Source of the DNA: Ophiodon elongatus | Taxonomy: Eukaryota > Chordata > Actinopteri > Perciformes > Hexagrammidae | Length of the DNA stretch: 64,000 bases | NCBI GenBank assembly: GCA_016806645.1 | Contig: JACSYO010000093.1 | Coordinates: 124,001-188,000, forward strand | Reading direction: 5' to 3' | Part shown: piece after piece, positions 46,711 to 60,150 of the stretch | Position numbering within the stretch: the stretch's first letter is position 1 | Layout: each line of letters starts with the position of its first letter | Position numbers and translations under genes: made by a program | The notes under the pieces: generated by a model | Database searches by the model: none | What the model saw: only the letters and a program-made list of their open reading frames with translations | Told to the model about the DNA's origin: nothing

Positions 46711-49700
46711 TGTGCGCGTGAGTGCTTAGGTTGAGAGTAATTACGTTTTATAGGGAGAGCATGTAACGCTGAAGGGAAAATAGGTTTCTTTGGAGTTCTC
46801 AGTCAAAGACACATTTGGGTTCTGTCTGAGTCTGATATGTGTACGTGTCTATCATTTGGTCTTTGATTTTTTTTGTGTAATGCAGCTCAAACCCATCAAG
46901 CATCAATACTGCTCACTTACTTACTCGCACAAACATTTAAAGTGAGATGACCTGCATGAGAAAACATCTTTCAGCTCAAAGGATAGTGTTTGTCTAGGCG
47001 GGTGTTTATGTGTGTGGTAGGTGGCACTTCTCGGCATCCACAATCTTCCCAGCCAGCCTGGGATTTAATTGCACAAATTAGCTTCTTTAACCTCTATCTT
47101 ACCAACCACCTAAATGGCCCACTGTGTGCACTGTGTATACACAATTAGTATAAAGTAGAACAGTGATGCAGCAGCATTATTATGAGCAACTGACCGTTAG
47201 CTAAAATGTGTCCCTGAACAGCAATGGTCCATTCATAGTTTAGCAACCAAAGCTAATCTTCACTAATAAGAACAATATTCCTTACGTCAATAGACGGTGG
47301 TGTCTTTTATTCAAGAATTTATTTTAAAACAAAAAAACAAATGAACAAAAAGTGTGGATTAGAGATTAAACAGTATCATAAACTACATATGTTAGCATGC
47401 CAAGCTAACTAGCTTACTACCTACAGTAGCCTAAAACAGCGTTGTTTCCAAAGGCAGGCGGCCGAGACATTAGCATGTCAGAATTTGGAGCAGCTCTATC
47501 CTTCTCTTTATTTGGTTTGGGGAAGTTTACACTCTAGTCAAACTTGTGTTACATAGTGTTTCATTTACCAAACTCAGAGCTTAAGACCAGCATAACAGTG
47601 AAGCACAAATTTAACCACTATGTTGCTTGATTAACTTTTTCGATAGATCATCCAAAGCATCCAAGTGACATATTTTTGGCGTCAGCATTAGCGTACGCTA
47701 ACTATCAACAGTTGATCAAATCCCTTTGCAACATTTATTATTTCAGCCGACAAAACCCATTGGCCAAAAAAGAGTTAATTGATATCATCTAATATTGCCT
47801 GGCTAAATTAGGCAAGATACAGTGCTATGGTATCTAAACACAGGATATGTTCAGTCTTCATGGTAGTAATACTGACAATATTCTTTACTCAACAAAAAAA
47901 GATTATTCTGAATGGGACCTTATCTGAAATTAAACTCAGCTGTTCCAATTCAGTAACAACAACATTAACTGCTCCCCGTCACACAAAATCTGCTGCTTGC
48001 TTAATTAGAGCTGATTTCTGAAGTTCCGGTGGCAGAGATTACTGTGACAGAGATTACTGTGACAGAGTCAGATTACTATCGCCCTCTGAATGGAGATGGA
48101 GTTGGCTGACAACAGAAATGTAATTGTGATATTCTACCAAACCCCAGAAGTGAAATCCAGCAGTAACGGGGGCTTCAGGGCAGCTTCATTTAAGGGACAC
48201 ACTTTAGACTCACAAAGCAATGGTGCTGCTCTTAACCAACCTTAATTGAGTTTAACAAATTAAACTCTGGTGCTTAAATCCATGCATAATAGTGTGCAGG
48301 TGTACTGTGATCAAGATGTAGCAGAGTGTCAGTGAAAGCCCTACAGAGGAAACTGATAATGCCTCTGACATTGTAGAGTTCTACTGTCTTAACAGAGAAG
48401 CAGATGGTATTTTTGTTCTGCACTGATTTTTATAAATCACCAGGGATACTTGATGTTTATAAATTCAAAACCTCTCTGAGGCCCTAATGCTAATGGTGAG
48501 TTTTCTAAATAATAATAAAAAAAGTTTTTTTAATAAGGCTGAGTCTCCAGGCGACTAATCTCTGCATGGTACCCCATAATCATATTGTGATATTGTCTTA
48601 TGAGGCTGAGCTTGCATCATGGGCACTAAAACAGAGTCCCATCACTTTATGAAACTATATTATGTCGGTTGCAATGTTGCGATGCCAGGAATATTCTTTT
48701 TTTCATTTGTCAAAAGTTTTGGTTGAAAAAGGTGAAAAATCCAACATTGGTTAGTGTTTCAGAATTCTCGGTGAAATAATTAGTTTTTTTTGCTGCACAG
48801 ACAAAACCCTGTCAACGCTTCGTTTGACACCTAGTGACCCAAACACTTTCTCAAGACTGAAACTTTTCTTTTTTAACAGCTGAATTTGACAAATCAATGA
48901 CATCAAATCCAAAATAGACTGTTGGATAGACCATTATGAATAGACCCAGTAGCCTATCCTCACAAGCTAACACAAAGCCAGATAGATTTTTGACAGTGAT
49001 GAATAGGAAAAGAGTTCCAGTCCTTCTTACAATTTGGATCAGACATCCAAATTGTACTTTTATTCAGAAGGTCACACATTCTATTTTAGATGAATGCAGC
49101 TTCATTACCAAATAATATTGGCAGCTCATAGTGAACAAAAATTCTAGCATCTCTTTAATATGACTAGGTCTGGACAAAAGATACACTGATTGAGAGAGTT
49201 CTCTGTCAACCTGTTGACTCGCTCTTAGTCTAACTATTAGTAAAGATAAGAAAGGGACGAAGGTCTTTGACTGGAAACTTGTCTTCATAAAATAATATTG
49301 CACAGATTGGAGTTTGCTGCTGCTTTTCTTCCTCTTTTTATATTTTCATGAACTATGAACATAAACAATGTGACCCTAGATAACCAGTGTCCTTATTAAT
49401 TCTACACCAACCACAGAGGAAGAGATGGAGATACCGAGAAGCGGACAAGTTAGATTATTATGTTATTATATTAGAAGATAGATATTAAGATAGAGAAAAT
49501 TGAGGGGTGGAAAAGGGCCGTATAAGGTAATGTCCTGATAATGTTGATAAGGTGTCCCAAATATTCTGTATATTCAGGATTCTAAATTGAGTTGAGTAGA
49601 CTTTATGTTTATTGGCAGAAATGTAATATTTGCTTTATATTTGCCCTCACCAGTGGAATTTGTTGATAGCAACGTCAACATTGAAACTTCCACAGAGGGC

Positions 49701-49864
49701 ATTAAAAACACAGAATGTTTGTACTATCTTGTATAATTGTCTGATTAGATTAAATTCATGACATTAGTTGTGAACGGTACATTTAACTATGCCGCTGTTT
49801 TGTGGAGCTTGGCCAAACTTGTACGTATAGCTAAATCTGTTTTGAGGCATATTTGTGTGTTATC

Positions 49865-49980
49865 CATCTTGTTTTATTGTCTGTAACTCATTGTGATTGC
49901 TGCCTATCCTGACCAGGCTCTTTTGTTAATAGGATTTTAATGTCAATGAGGCTTCCCTGGTAAAATAAAGGTTAAAAGGT
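49865..49980 (+). mobile_element. LINE 3' tail
   Basis: Ends with a gaccaggctc stretch, ttttaatgtcaatgaggctt and ccctggtaaaataaaggtta. This closely resembles the 3' terminus of a fish non-LTR retrotransposon (classically ...ccctggttaaataaaggttaaat). Only the 3' end is present, as usual for 5'-truncated copies. No open frame. Confidence 0.65.
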
Positions 49981-52214
49981 TCTCTACTAATGTTTCAGTA
50001 AATCATATTTTAAGCAGTGGAATCTGTACAGTTGTTGGCAGCAAAGATGTTATTTTGACATGAACTTAATCTGCTAGAATTTGCTAATTCTAGGGCACTG
50101 AATCTTCTGAGGACATAAAAAGTACAGACTTTTTGCACCTTCCTGTCATACTAGATATAGTTACTGGAAAAATGTTTGCACTTTCATTTAATTTCACCGT
50201 AACTATTAGCCACACTTGAAGTGTTAGTGCCATATTGTTAACATGAATGCTTTAACACAGAAGTGCAGATAGTATAAATGTTTTTCTTTATGTTTTTCTT
50301 TTATGAATTCTTTATTAAAGAGGTGATGTGCTGAATACATTTATGTATTGCATCACATATAGCTAAAAGCTCATTTTCATCTCTGGTCCCTTTGCAGGGG
50401 CAGCCAGTTATGTGCAAGTTGATGCAATAAAAGATTTAACGGTAATAGATAGTTGCAGTAAATTAAAACATTACGGATCAAAACAAACATCATTACTACG
50501 AGCAAAATAACTACACATAACACAATCCTCAGTCAACAAACAACCATACCACCAGTTTCCTTAAGAATACTGTAATGAAAAACAAACAATTTGGCAGGAG
50601 AAGCACTTGAGAAAAAACGGATCAATAATATCAATGCAGTATTTCTTCATAAATCCCCGGTTTTGATAATTTTTTAACTGGGCTCTATCAAAACAACTTG
50701 TTGACCCTAATTGTGAGACTGTGTGTTGGGCTGAGTCATCGGCTTATGTTTAATTATCTGGTAAAAAAAGCACTGTGGCACACAATAGTAGACCATGCTG
50801 TAAGCATCAGTAACCAGGATGAAGTGTATTAGGGCTGAAGGCGCTTCTCCTCTGATAGAACTTCAAAAAGTTTTATTCCTCCAGAGAGAAGAGAAAATAC
50901 ACCCGAGAAAGAGAGAGAGACGCTCACGCAAAGGAAATGGGGAGGATGAGAATAAGAGAAACATGGAGATGCAGTGGAAACAGAGGAAGGGAGAGAGAAC
51001 AGAGAACAAGAGGAGAGACGGGGCAGAAGGTAAAAAAAAAGAGAGAGAGCAATAGTTTGAAAAGAAAAAGAGAAACCATAGACTGAGACTTTGTCCCAGA
51101 CAATACCAGACAGACAAAGAAAGGAAAGGAATGAGACAGAGAATGTGACCTGCACTTTAAAGGCCACCGGTTTCATTGAACGTCAACAACCTCTCATTGA
51201 TGTACAGCGATCGCAGTGTTGGGGAGAAACTGAGAAGAGAGCATAGCTGGGGTGAGGATAGGATGAAGAGTAGGATAAGAGAGAGACAATGGAAATCTGA
51301 GGAAGGGAACAAGATTGGAAAGAAAGAGAAGGGCACTCGAAAAACTTTGAGAAAACAGATGAATGAAAAGAGAAACTTTGCCGAGAAAAAAGGAACAAAA
51401 TTTGACGTTAAAACATTGGTGGTATTGATAGAGAATATGCGTCTGTGTGTGATAAAAATAGTAAAATAAAGAAGCTAAGTTACAAAAGGGAGACAATGAG
51501 AGAGAGTGAGAGATGTTGACATGCTGTTCACATCCACCGTGTTTGTGATCAGCTTCCTGTCATTGCGTGTGACTGATAAGACCTTGTTACTGTAACTCTA
51601 ACCAGCTGTGTATGCATGTGTGCGGGAAAAAGAACAACAAATACAAATATTTCCCTTGTAGTGTCATAGCGGACATCTGTCTATTTCTTCCTTTCTGTCA
51701 GTCTGTCTGTTTGCCTGTTTGCGTTGCGTTTGTGTCAATGTGTCTGTCTGTCTGTCAGCCTGTTTGTCACCGTATGTCTGCTTCGCAGAGTGGCATCTTT
51801 CAGAGCCCCTCTGCTGCCAAAACAAGATGAGAAATTTCTTATTCTTTTTTTAATATCAGGCAGATGGCTGCTAGCCTTATGCAGACCGACTCACTATGTG
51901 TGATTCATTGTCTTGCGCGACGGTGTCTTGCCGTCTTGCCAGGACTTGCGGGTGAATAAACTGTGACTCTCTGGTTACAGGAAGGTCTGTAATGGAGCCA
52001 TGCTATTTTAAAGCACAAACACAGATTCACACCACAATTACCTTATGTTCAAGGGTGGGGCAAGAGGGGAATCTGGAATGTGATTGGCCACCCCCTACCA
52101 CAGTGAGAAGGTATTGGTCAGGGATGGATCATTGAATGGGTCTACCATTCCCCCAGAACCAGAGCTTCCCCCTGGACCAGAGCCCCTGTTTGGTGACCTT
52201 TCATATTGGCAAGT

Positions 52215-52460
52215 CAATCAAAAAACTACAGACACACAAAACAACCACGAAGAGACAGAAAAATACCACAAAGACATATATTTTGATGGCCACAAACAGA
52301 TGCAAAACAACATCAAAGACACGAATTATAATGACTACAAAGAGATACAAAACAAACCACAACGAGAGATAAAAGGACCACCAACGGACAGAAAATAATC
52401 ACAAAGTGATCCAAAACACCAACAAAGAAACCTAAAACGATCAAAAAACAACTAAAAGGT
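52215..52460 (+). repeat. degenerate minisatellite, ~20-bp unit
   Basis: About a dozen diverged units on the theme caaagagacacaaaacaacc (for example aaacaaccacgaagagacag and tacaaagagatacaaaacaa). The array gives a Lys/Asn/Asp-rich open frame (52084-52398) that is an artefact of the repeat. Repeats with this unit are common in fish. Confidence 0.75.
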
Positions 52461-53051
52461 TAAATATCTGCATCAAAGGGCTCGTCGTCTGGGTTATTTG
52501 GGGTTGCATATAGCTATAGAATGAATTTATTTCTAAGAATATACAAAGTTGTCCATATAGCACTTATTTATTACAATTGTAACACATTTTTATTAATTTG
52601 ACAAATGTGCCCCCCTTCTTTCAAACTGTGCCCCAGTCTGGCCCTTCCATTCAAATGTTTCTAAACTCCCCCTGGTTATTTTCCAATTCTCTTAGACGCT
52701 CACTGTTTCTTTTTTGTGTAAATGATGATACAAGATGTGTAGGCTGGCAACACAGGATAAGGCAGTGGGTGTCAGGTACAAGTAGACAATTGTCAAGCTA
52801 AACATCTTAAATTAGTTTTGGGTGCCTTAATGCTAGAAACAGCTTTCAACAACACAATCAAAAAGAAGTAGATGATGCATGTACGTTAGAGCAAACAGTA
52901 TTTGCAAATACATACCACTGCACATCTGCATTTTTGACGAATTAAATTACATGCAGTTCAATTTCCTGAATTTAACCAGTTCTAACAGGTTTGCAACACG
53001 CTGATTACGGACTAAATTTAATCCGGTTTTCAGTATCAGAAAGCATGAACA

Positions 53052-53092
53052 CATACACACATACACATACACACACTCATACACAAACACAC
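53052..53092 (+). repeat. CA-rich microsatellite
   Basis: Interrupted (CA)n with CATA units. Confidence 0.85.
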
Positions 53093-56000
53093 ATAGTCGC
53101 GTTGACCAGGCGGTCCAGTGGTCTAATAGTGGGGCACTTTGCTGGTCTCATTCTGCCAATCTCACAGAGACCGTTGGCACCTGTGAGCGTGGAGAGGCGG
53201 CATCGACTCCACAATTTCCCTGATTGCACACAAGCACTGAACAGAGAAAAACAGAGCGAGAGAGAGAGAGAGAGAGATAAAGACAGTAAGAGAGAGATCG
53301 GAAGTGAGCATAAATTATAAACGAGTTGTTTAAAGCCTCAGGTCTTAAGGCTTGCTTAAGTTCTGGATTTCATAAGACTGCGAATTCTACAGCAAGAGAA
53401 GGAGTGATGGAGATAAAGCAAAGCAGGTCTGAAGTAGAAACTGTCCTACCAAGTCAAGAGATTAAGAAGTAACAGAATAGTAAAGCAGACCATTTCAACC
53501 CAAATGACCTGATCTCCACCTCTCAACTTGCCCTCCAACATGAACACTTGATAACATAAACAGAGGTCGAGCCATTTTTCCCACAACAAACTGTAATAAA
53601 TTCCAAGTTCTAATATTTCGTGATAAAAAGTGCAGTTCTACAAGTGCCCTCGGTAAGAAAGACCCTTCTAAGAATGGAAGCTGGAAATGCGAAATGCTTA
53701 TAGAAAGAATAACAGACTAAAGTCAACAACAACCGAAATATGATCTAAATATCAAAATTCTATTCAGTAAATTATGTCATAATTTCAAACGCAAAGAGAA
53801 GTAAATGTTTGTGTGGAAGCAAGAAGTCTTCATGCCCCCTAAAATCACATCTTAGCATTTTGTGTTTTGTTAAAAAAACACCACTTTTCCTATTATTATT
53901 ATTATTAAGTTTCCAGGTTGTTTTCTTCGACATTGGCAGGTTGTTCAATTGCTCTCAAGTTGTAATTTGGATATTTTTAAACAGCTTTTGAAAACAGCAT
54001 TAAAGCTAGAATAGAAAACTGGCAACACTACAATGCTACACGATCTTGTCAACAAAACTGACACTTGAAATTTCGTTACCTCCTGTGCTTCAACAAAATA
54101 AATGAAGCAATTCGTGACATTTGCTTTCATCTGCCTCAAATTACTTTTTTCTCCTAAATGTAATCAGTCCATTATTGCTGAGCACACGGAAGATACACTT
54201 AAAACTAAATTTGGTCGCGGAAATAGGTGCATCGATCAGATGTACCACCCCAGAAGCAAAAAGAAGGATATTAGCAACAGAGGGCAAGTTTTGTGAGCAC
54301 ACAGAAAAATCGGCAAAACCAGAGAGCAAGACTAGGAGATGAAAAAGAAAATGAAGAAAGAATGAGGAATTGAAGCAAACTGTGAAAGGAAAGATAAAAA
54401 AAGAGAGAAACAGACTGATGACAAAATAAAAAAGAGAGGGAGCATATTACATATCTGCTACTCTATTGTGCAATAAAGCACTGAAAAGCAATGAGGTGTA
54501 AAGTAAAGTTTTTTTTTTATTTGGACATTTTTCAAAACTGCCACAACAATATTGTTTTTTTTAATAGCCATGCCAATAAATCATTTAAATAAAATTCTAT
54601 GCAGGCGTGAGAAAGCGAGAGATTTAAATCAACAGTGAGAGGGGGTGGGGAGTTCTTTAGAGGTAAGTCAGGTCAGTTGAGGACATTTTAGCAGCATTTC
54701 CACTGTATTTGTTCTATTTAGAAGGATTGGTGTCTCATCCAACGAGTCCACTTTGTCAAATCCTGAAAGATCTCATCTCATTCAAGGCCTTTAAATCATA
54801 TAATCCCTTTCAGCTGAATTATGGTACTGTTAGAAATAAAATGTAGGGGAAGCTGGAGCTCCAGTCCTATTTGATTGGATGGTACATGTGTGGAAACTTG
54901 CAGAGTAATTGAACTTAAGGTTTACTTGGTATCAAAATGAAAATCTTATGGAAATCAGGGTATCTTTAGAGAGTGTGAGGATGAGAAATGTAAACTAATG
55001 TCAAGATACTCTATCGACTTGTGTCTGCTCAAGAAATGCTTGAACAGGCACAAGAAACTATCTTTATCTACACATCATGGTGGGCTGTGAGGGTGTTGAG
55101 GGTGCAGCACTCCAGCTACGTTATTTTAACACAGGGCTGTTTTCAGTTTGAATCCTTCTTTACACACTCCCCTCTGACACTGAAGGCCTGGGCTATACCA
55201 GCAATCAGCACTGGCTTTTTAAAAATGAAAAAACACGCATTTCTAGTTAGGTGCTGGCTCATAGACATCTGAGAAAGGAAAGCCCCACACCCATAATTAT
55301 TTTATTTAGTTTTTGTACGTTTTGCCTCCCTCAAAAAATATATTTTTCGTGACATTAACCAAACCTCCACCTAAATATAGGTGCACACATAAATATTATA
55401 GGACGACTCAACAGGAGCAATGGATTTGTGATGAGAGAGAGAATGATTTGAATAGTAGCACCTGTGTGTTGTTGAAACATTTAAATCTTTGGATTTAGCA
55501 ACCAAACATGAATCAGCTGTTTTTAGAATGCCAGATCAAGTCATAAAAGTACAAAAAAACACTTTCCTATGTACATCTATTTGAGGTAAATTTAAAAATC
55601 ACCACGCATTCATAGACTTATTCCCTTTCACTCACTTTGTAGGTAGCGGAGCCGGAGCACAGTTAAGCTTTGAGGATATTTCCCTGTCCTCCATTAAACC
55701 TGGATGACTCATTTCCTGTTCTCTTCCTGAGCAGATTTCTCTGCCAGCCAAGTGATGCAACATTAGGAAGATATTCAATACAGGACACAATGGAGCGTAG
55801 CCTATATGCGTGAATGTGTAAGCTCATATGTGTAGGGGTGTACTCACATGTTGCCATTCACAAGCGAGGGAGTGAATAATGAGGCATGGCTCACGGTTAA
55901 CATGGTGTAAGTAGGTGTTAACTATGACAGATTGTGCTGCCACTAGTGACCATGGTTGAGCAGTCAGATAGCCTTCACCTCTCCGCTCCTCGATTATTTC

Positions 56001-58765
56001 ACAGTCACATAATTGTATGGACGGCAATAAATCTCACATCTCATTTTGTGCGGTTGATTTCACCTCTAATGTCATGGCAGCTCCAATTTTCAATTGGTCT
56101 GACTCTCTTTGTGGAAAAAAATTAAAATAAAAAAATACTCCAGCTAACATTGAGTGAGTTTGTAGCTGTCAGCTGTCACCGTTGTGCTCCAACAGGACAC
56201 ACACATGGACATGCACGAGCTGTTGTGTTGTCGAATATTAAGAAATATGTTCCAAAACGAGATATCCAACATTTAGAAAGTTGACATCTACAGCCTATTT
56301 GCAGGTGTTGTTAGCCCGATGCCCCTATATTTGAGTTATGTTTCCTCCACCAATAAAGTTTTACTTGGGTTTCCACAAGAGGTGAAAATATACACATGTA
56401 CAAATCTGACTCCAAATCCCATGGTTAGTATGGTCGCAGGGTCAGGAAACATATGCAAAATAAAAAATGTTACCCCAAAATTAATACATTGTGTTCTTGA
56501 AAGTATGGAACTGTGTGTGCAATTTTGTGTGGGAAGTAGTAATGATAAATAAAGTTCAAACAGGCTTTAGGTTGAATGGAGGTAATTAGTCCATATGGAG
56601 AGCAAAAGAGGCGGGACGCATTAGCGGAAATGCAATCTCAGAACCCACCGGCTATCGTCTAACGATGATTTAAATTTTAATTGGTTTTAAGTTAGCTCGT
56701 AACCAACTCCAGTCTCACATCTTAAGTTGCAATTGAGACTATACAATGAGAAGCACATGGAAGAGGAAGTCTGGCTTAAATATCCGCTTGCTATACCTGA
56801 ACTCCATAAATATAGTCCCTTGAGCCCAGAGGCTTATCTGTCATCAGGCTGATAGCTGATAGGTTCCAAGATTGTCATTGAATTTACTTTATTTACCATT
56901 CACACAAAAGTCGGTTTTGGCCAGTTTGGTAAAGGCAGGAATTAAAGTACATTTATACGGGCACCTGACCCGGGATCCAACACTGCCATTACTAGCTACT
57001 AGCACTCTCCATTCTCAGTTAATTCTCCCCATAAAAATGTCCAACTTAGAAAATCTGCTTCTGTCAGCCTTGTGAACTAATTCTTACTGTCACGATGCAG
57101 GCCGACATACTGCCCTGGAACAGACGACTTCAACGCAGCTCACAGCTGCCAACACCACTTAAATGTTGTCGCCTGAGTTTGGCTGCCGATCTGCTGATCC
57201 AATATTCTGCAGGTCACTTATCAGCACGCACAGGGCTGGTGTACACAGCTCCTCTTTAACCTTAATCCTACAGTACCAACTAGGGTCCCAGCAGCCTCCA
57301 GAGGTATACTTTTAGTCATATCACAAAGGTGCTTTATTCTAACATTCCAAGTTTTCACGACTTTGTCAATGAATTTGTTCCTAGTGACATCATGTCATTG
57401 TTTTCTGTTTTAAAGAGAGCCTTTTAAAAATACCAATGTTTTGGGGTCCTGGGGCACCCCAGTTAAAACACACCCAATCATGCATATGCAGTTTTTAAAT
57501 TTAAGATGGAACTATTTTTTGTGGTCATGTTTGCCATGGTTCCTAATTTTAAGTATCACACACTATCTATGCAAAAAAAACTTTCCTAAAAAATAAATCT
57601 GTTATTTTGTCAATGTAATTTATTTTCTGATGAAATTAATTACATAACTTATAATGTTTGGAAAAGAAAAAGCTTAACAGTTTGAGATGATAGTTCTTTC
57701 TTTCAGTAGTTTATTCTTTAGGTCCCCATGGAACCCAGTCAGTAGACCTTGGAAGGTTGGATGATGTTTAAAAACTTCAACCCTAATTTGATTAACCAAT
57801 GAGGGAGTGAATAAATAAATCAACAAATGCACAGATGAATGACCTGCTTCATAAAGTTCATGGGCATTCTAAGGAAAAGCAACAGAGAAACTCTTCAAAA
57901 CACTTCAAAACTGACAGCTTTGTTAAATATTAATGACAGTGGGGAGACTGAAGAATGGAAAGGGAGAGAACATACTGGTAGAATAATTGATGGAGTGAAA
58001 ATAATTGGTCGTAAAGTTGTCTTTCTTTGAGTAGTAGTGGTTTTACCTTTGGGGAAGGGAGCAAGAGAACACACTGAGGCGAGAAGAACAAGTGCAAGAA
58101 AGACAGGAAGAAGAACAACAGCTGAGAATGGAGAGGAGGAATTATGATGAAGAAGTGACATAACAAGAGAAATGGTTGTGGTTTCAATTTACCTTTTAGC
58201 CTCTGTCTAGTCAGCAGGTTAAATCTTTACAAATTCCACACTTTTTCTTAAACATATATCAACTTGAAAGATTATCTCTACATCAAAGTTAAGTTCTCAC
58301 TGCCCTTAAAATAAAAAGGAACTACTATGTCCTTATCCCATTAACCACTATGAAAACAAAGCAATATTTTCCTACTTTGACATTACAAAGCTGACAAAAC
58401 TGTTCAGATGACTGATCCTATCAAACTCTTGCTGCTTGTCTAGGATTTGCTTGATGTGTGATTGTGCTATATTTTCTGGCAAATAATTCAGAATGAGTCC
58501 CAGTTGGTGCGCCGCATTACTTATGTACAGCTAATTAAAATCCTATAGTCAAATAGTTGATGAGATTTGCTAGTGTAGCTAAAGATTATACAATCTAAAA
58601 ACTGCACAGCTTCTTCAGAAGTTGTTTCACATCCAAGTGGATGGGTTCTAAGCTTTATCTTTGCCCCCTAAAAAATCCTCAACCTCTATTTGTGCAGGAA
58701 ATCCACACTGTTACCACCTGAGCTCCTCCAACTATCAGAACAGTTTCTTCTCAGGTTTCAGTAAA

Positions 58766-59364
58766 CACTCTTTAAAAATAAAGATGCTAACTAGAACCAT
58801 ATAGGGTCCTTTGCCTTGTCCCCATAGGAGAACCCCTTTTTGGTCGAACAAAAGGTTCCACCAGGAACCCATTTAGAGGGTCTTACCTAGAACCCAATAC
58901 GAAAGGTTATTCCGAGAACAATCTGTAAAAGATTCCACTTGGAACCCTCTATGAGAGATTTGTAAAGAACCCTTCTATGGTGTTATTGTTCCACCCATAA
59001 CCCTCTCTGGAGGTGCTACCCAGAACCTTTCACCCTACTAACAAGAATCCACCCGGGCGGTTCTACCGAGACCCTTTTATATTCCAAGGGTTTTATCTAT
59101 AACCCACCTGGGGTTCCTCGTAATGTGGTGCAGCGCAACCCACAACAATCATGATTTACAATTACAGTTTTTCTGGGGGGTGATGGCTGGGAGAATCTTT
59201 TAACACCCTTGCTCTGAATAATCCTTAAAGAACTCTTTCTTCCAAAAATGGTTCTTAATGGAACACATTGTCTTTCTTCAAAATAGAGTTCTTCAGAAGC
59301 AAATGGTTCTAGGTAGAACCTCAGCCCGGAAAGAACCTTTTTGAAAGTCTTATTTCTAAGAGTG
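58766..59364. mobile_element. fold-back element packed with GGTTCT/AGAACC units
   Basis: The left end reads cactctttaaaaataaagat and the right end, reverse-complemented, reads cactcttagaaataagactt, so the two are imperfect terminal inverted repeats. Between them lie about twenty GGTTC or GAACC cores, many arranged as short palindromes (ggttccaccaggaacc at 58854-58869, ggttctaggtagaacc at 59304-59319). It resembles a fish-specific repeat with a ~20-30 bp palindromic unit. No target duplication was found. Confidence 0.6.
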
Positions 59365-60054
59365 CGTCTATGTCATTGTATGGATAAAATAAGCTTGGGA
59401 CAATTTTTTGTTCCAAACCAGTTAAGTGTACTTTTACTTTTAGTACTGTACTTGCTGTGGTTTCACATGCTGGTCTGACCTATATTTACTAAACATTTAT
59501 TCTGTGCTGCCGCTTCCAATAAAGTACTAGTCTACATCTAAAATCTCTAAACCACATGCTGGTGTACAACCTGCAAAAATCCAGATTATAAATACTAGAA
59601 ATTTCTGGCAGGAGTAGCAAGTTACACATACAATCACAACGAGACCCTCTGATGAGTCATTGTTATTATAGAGTGTGGCATTGCCTTTTAAAATAGCCTC
59701 TCCTATCAACTTTATCCTCATGTGTTACCTCACATTAAATATTTAAACATTGTACCTCTGAGCTATTAATAATAAATGAGTTAAGCTAATTTTATTTTAG
59801 AAATAAAGAGCTTCTGAGTTTATATAACACTACTCGGTTTGAATTAATGCACAACACCTGCATTTTAGCATTGCACTATTGTGTGATTTAAAATTGAAAT
59901 ACTTTACAAACCCACATTTTATGAATCAATATAATGATGGAGCCAACCCCTGTTGCCATTATGTATGCTTGTTCCTATTTATATATTTCTGTATGTTTTT
60001 TTTAAAACTGTTTACATCCATTAAACATGTTTTAAATCAATAACATCTCATATA

Positions 60055-60150
60055 TTCAGCCCTGCAATAGTCTGGCAGCCTTCGCCTAATGTCAGCTGGG
60101 ATCCCCCCCCAACCCTGAACAGGATAAGTGGTTAAAGATAATGGATGGAT
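60055..60150 (+). mobile_element. retroposon 3' tail (GAACAGGATAAGTGGTT type)
   Basis: Contains cctaatgtcagctgggatcc, an accctgaacaggataagtgg stretch and a terminal aatggatggat. This is the characteristic 3' end of a very common fish non-LTR retroposon with an ATGG-type tail. The 5' part is missing. Confidence 0.65.

Noticed and set aside
48034..48070. Short direct repeat (agagattactgtgac twice plus a partial third)
   Set aside because: A small local duplication with no further structure; not a CRISPR-like array.
52084..52398. A 104-codon protein gene
   Set aside because: The frame coincides with a degenerate ~20-bp tandem repeat.
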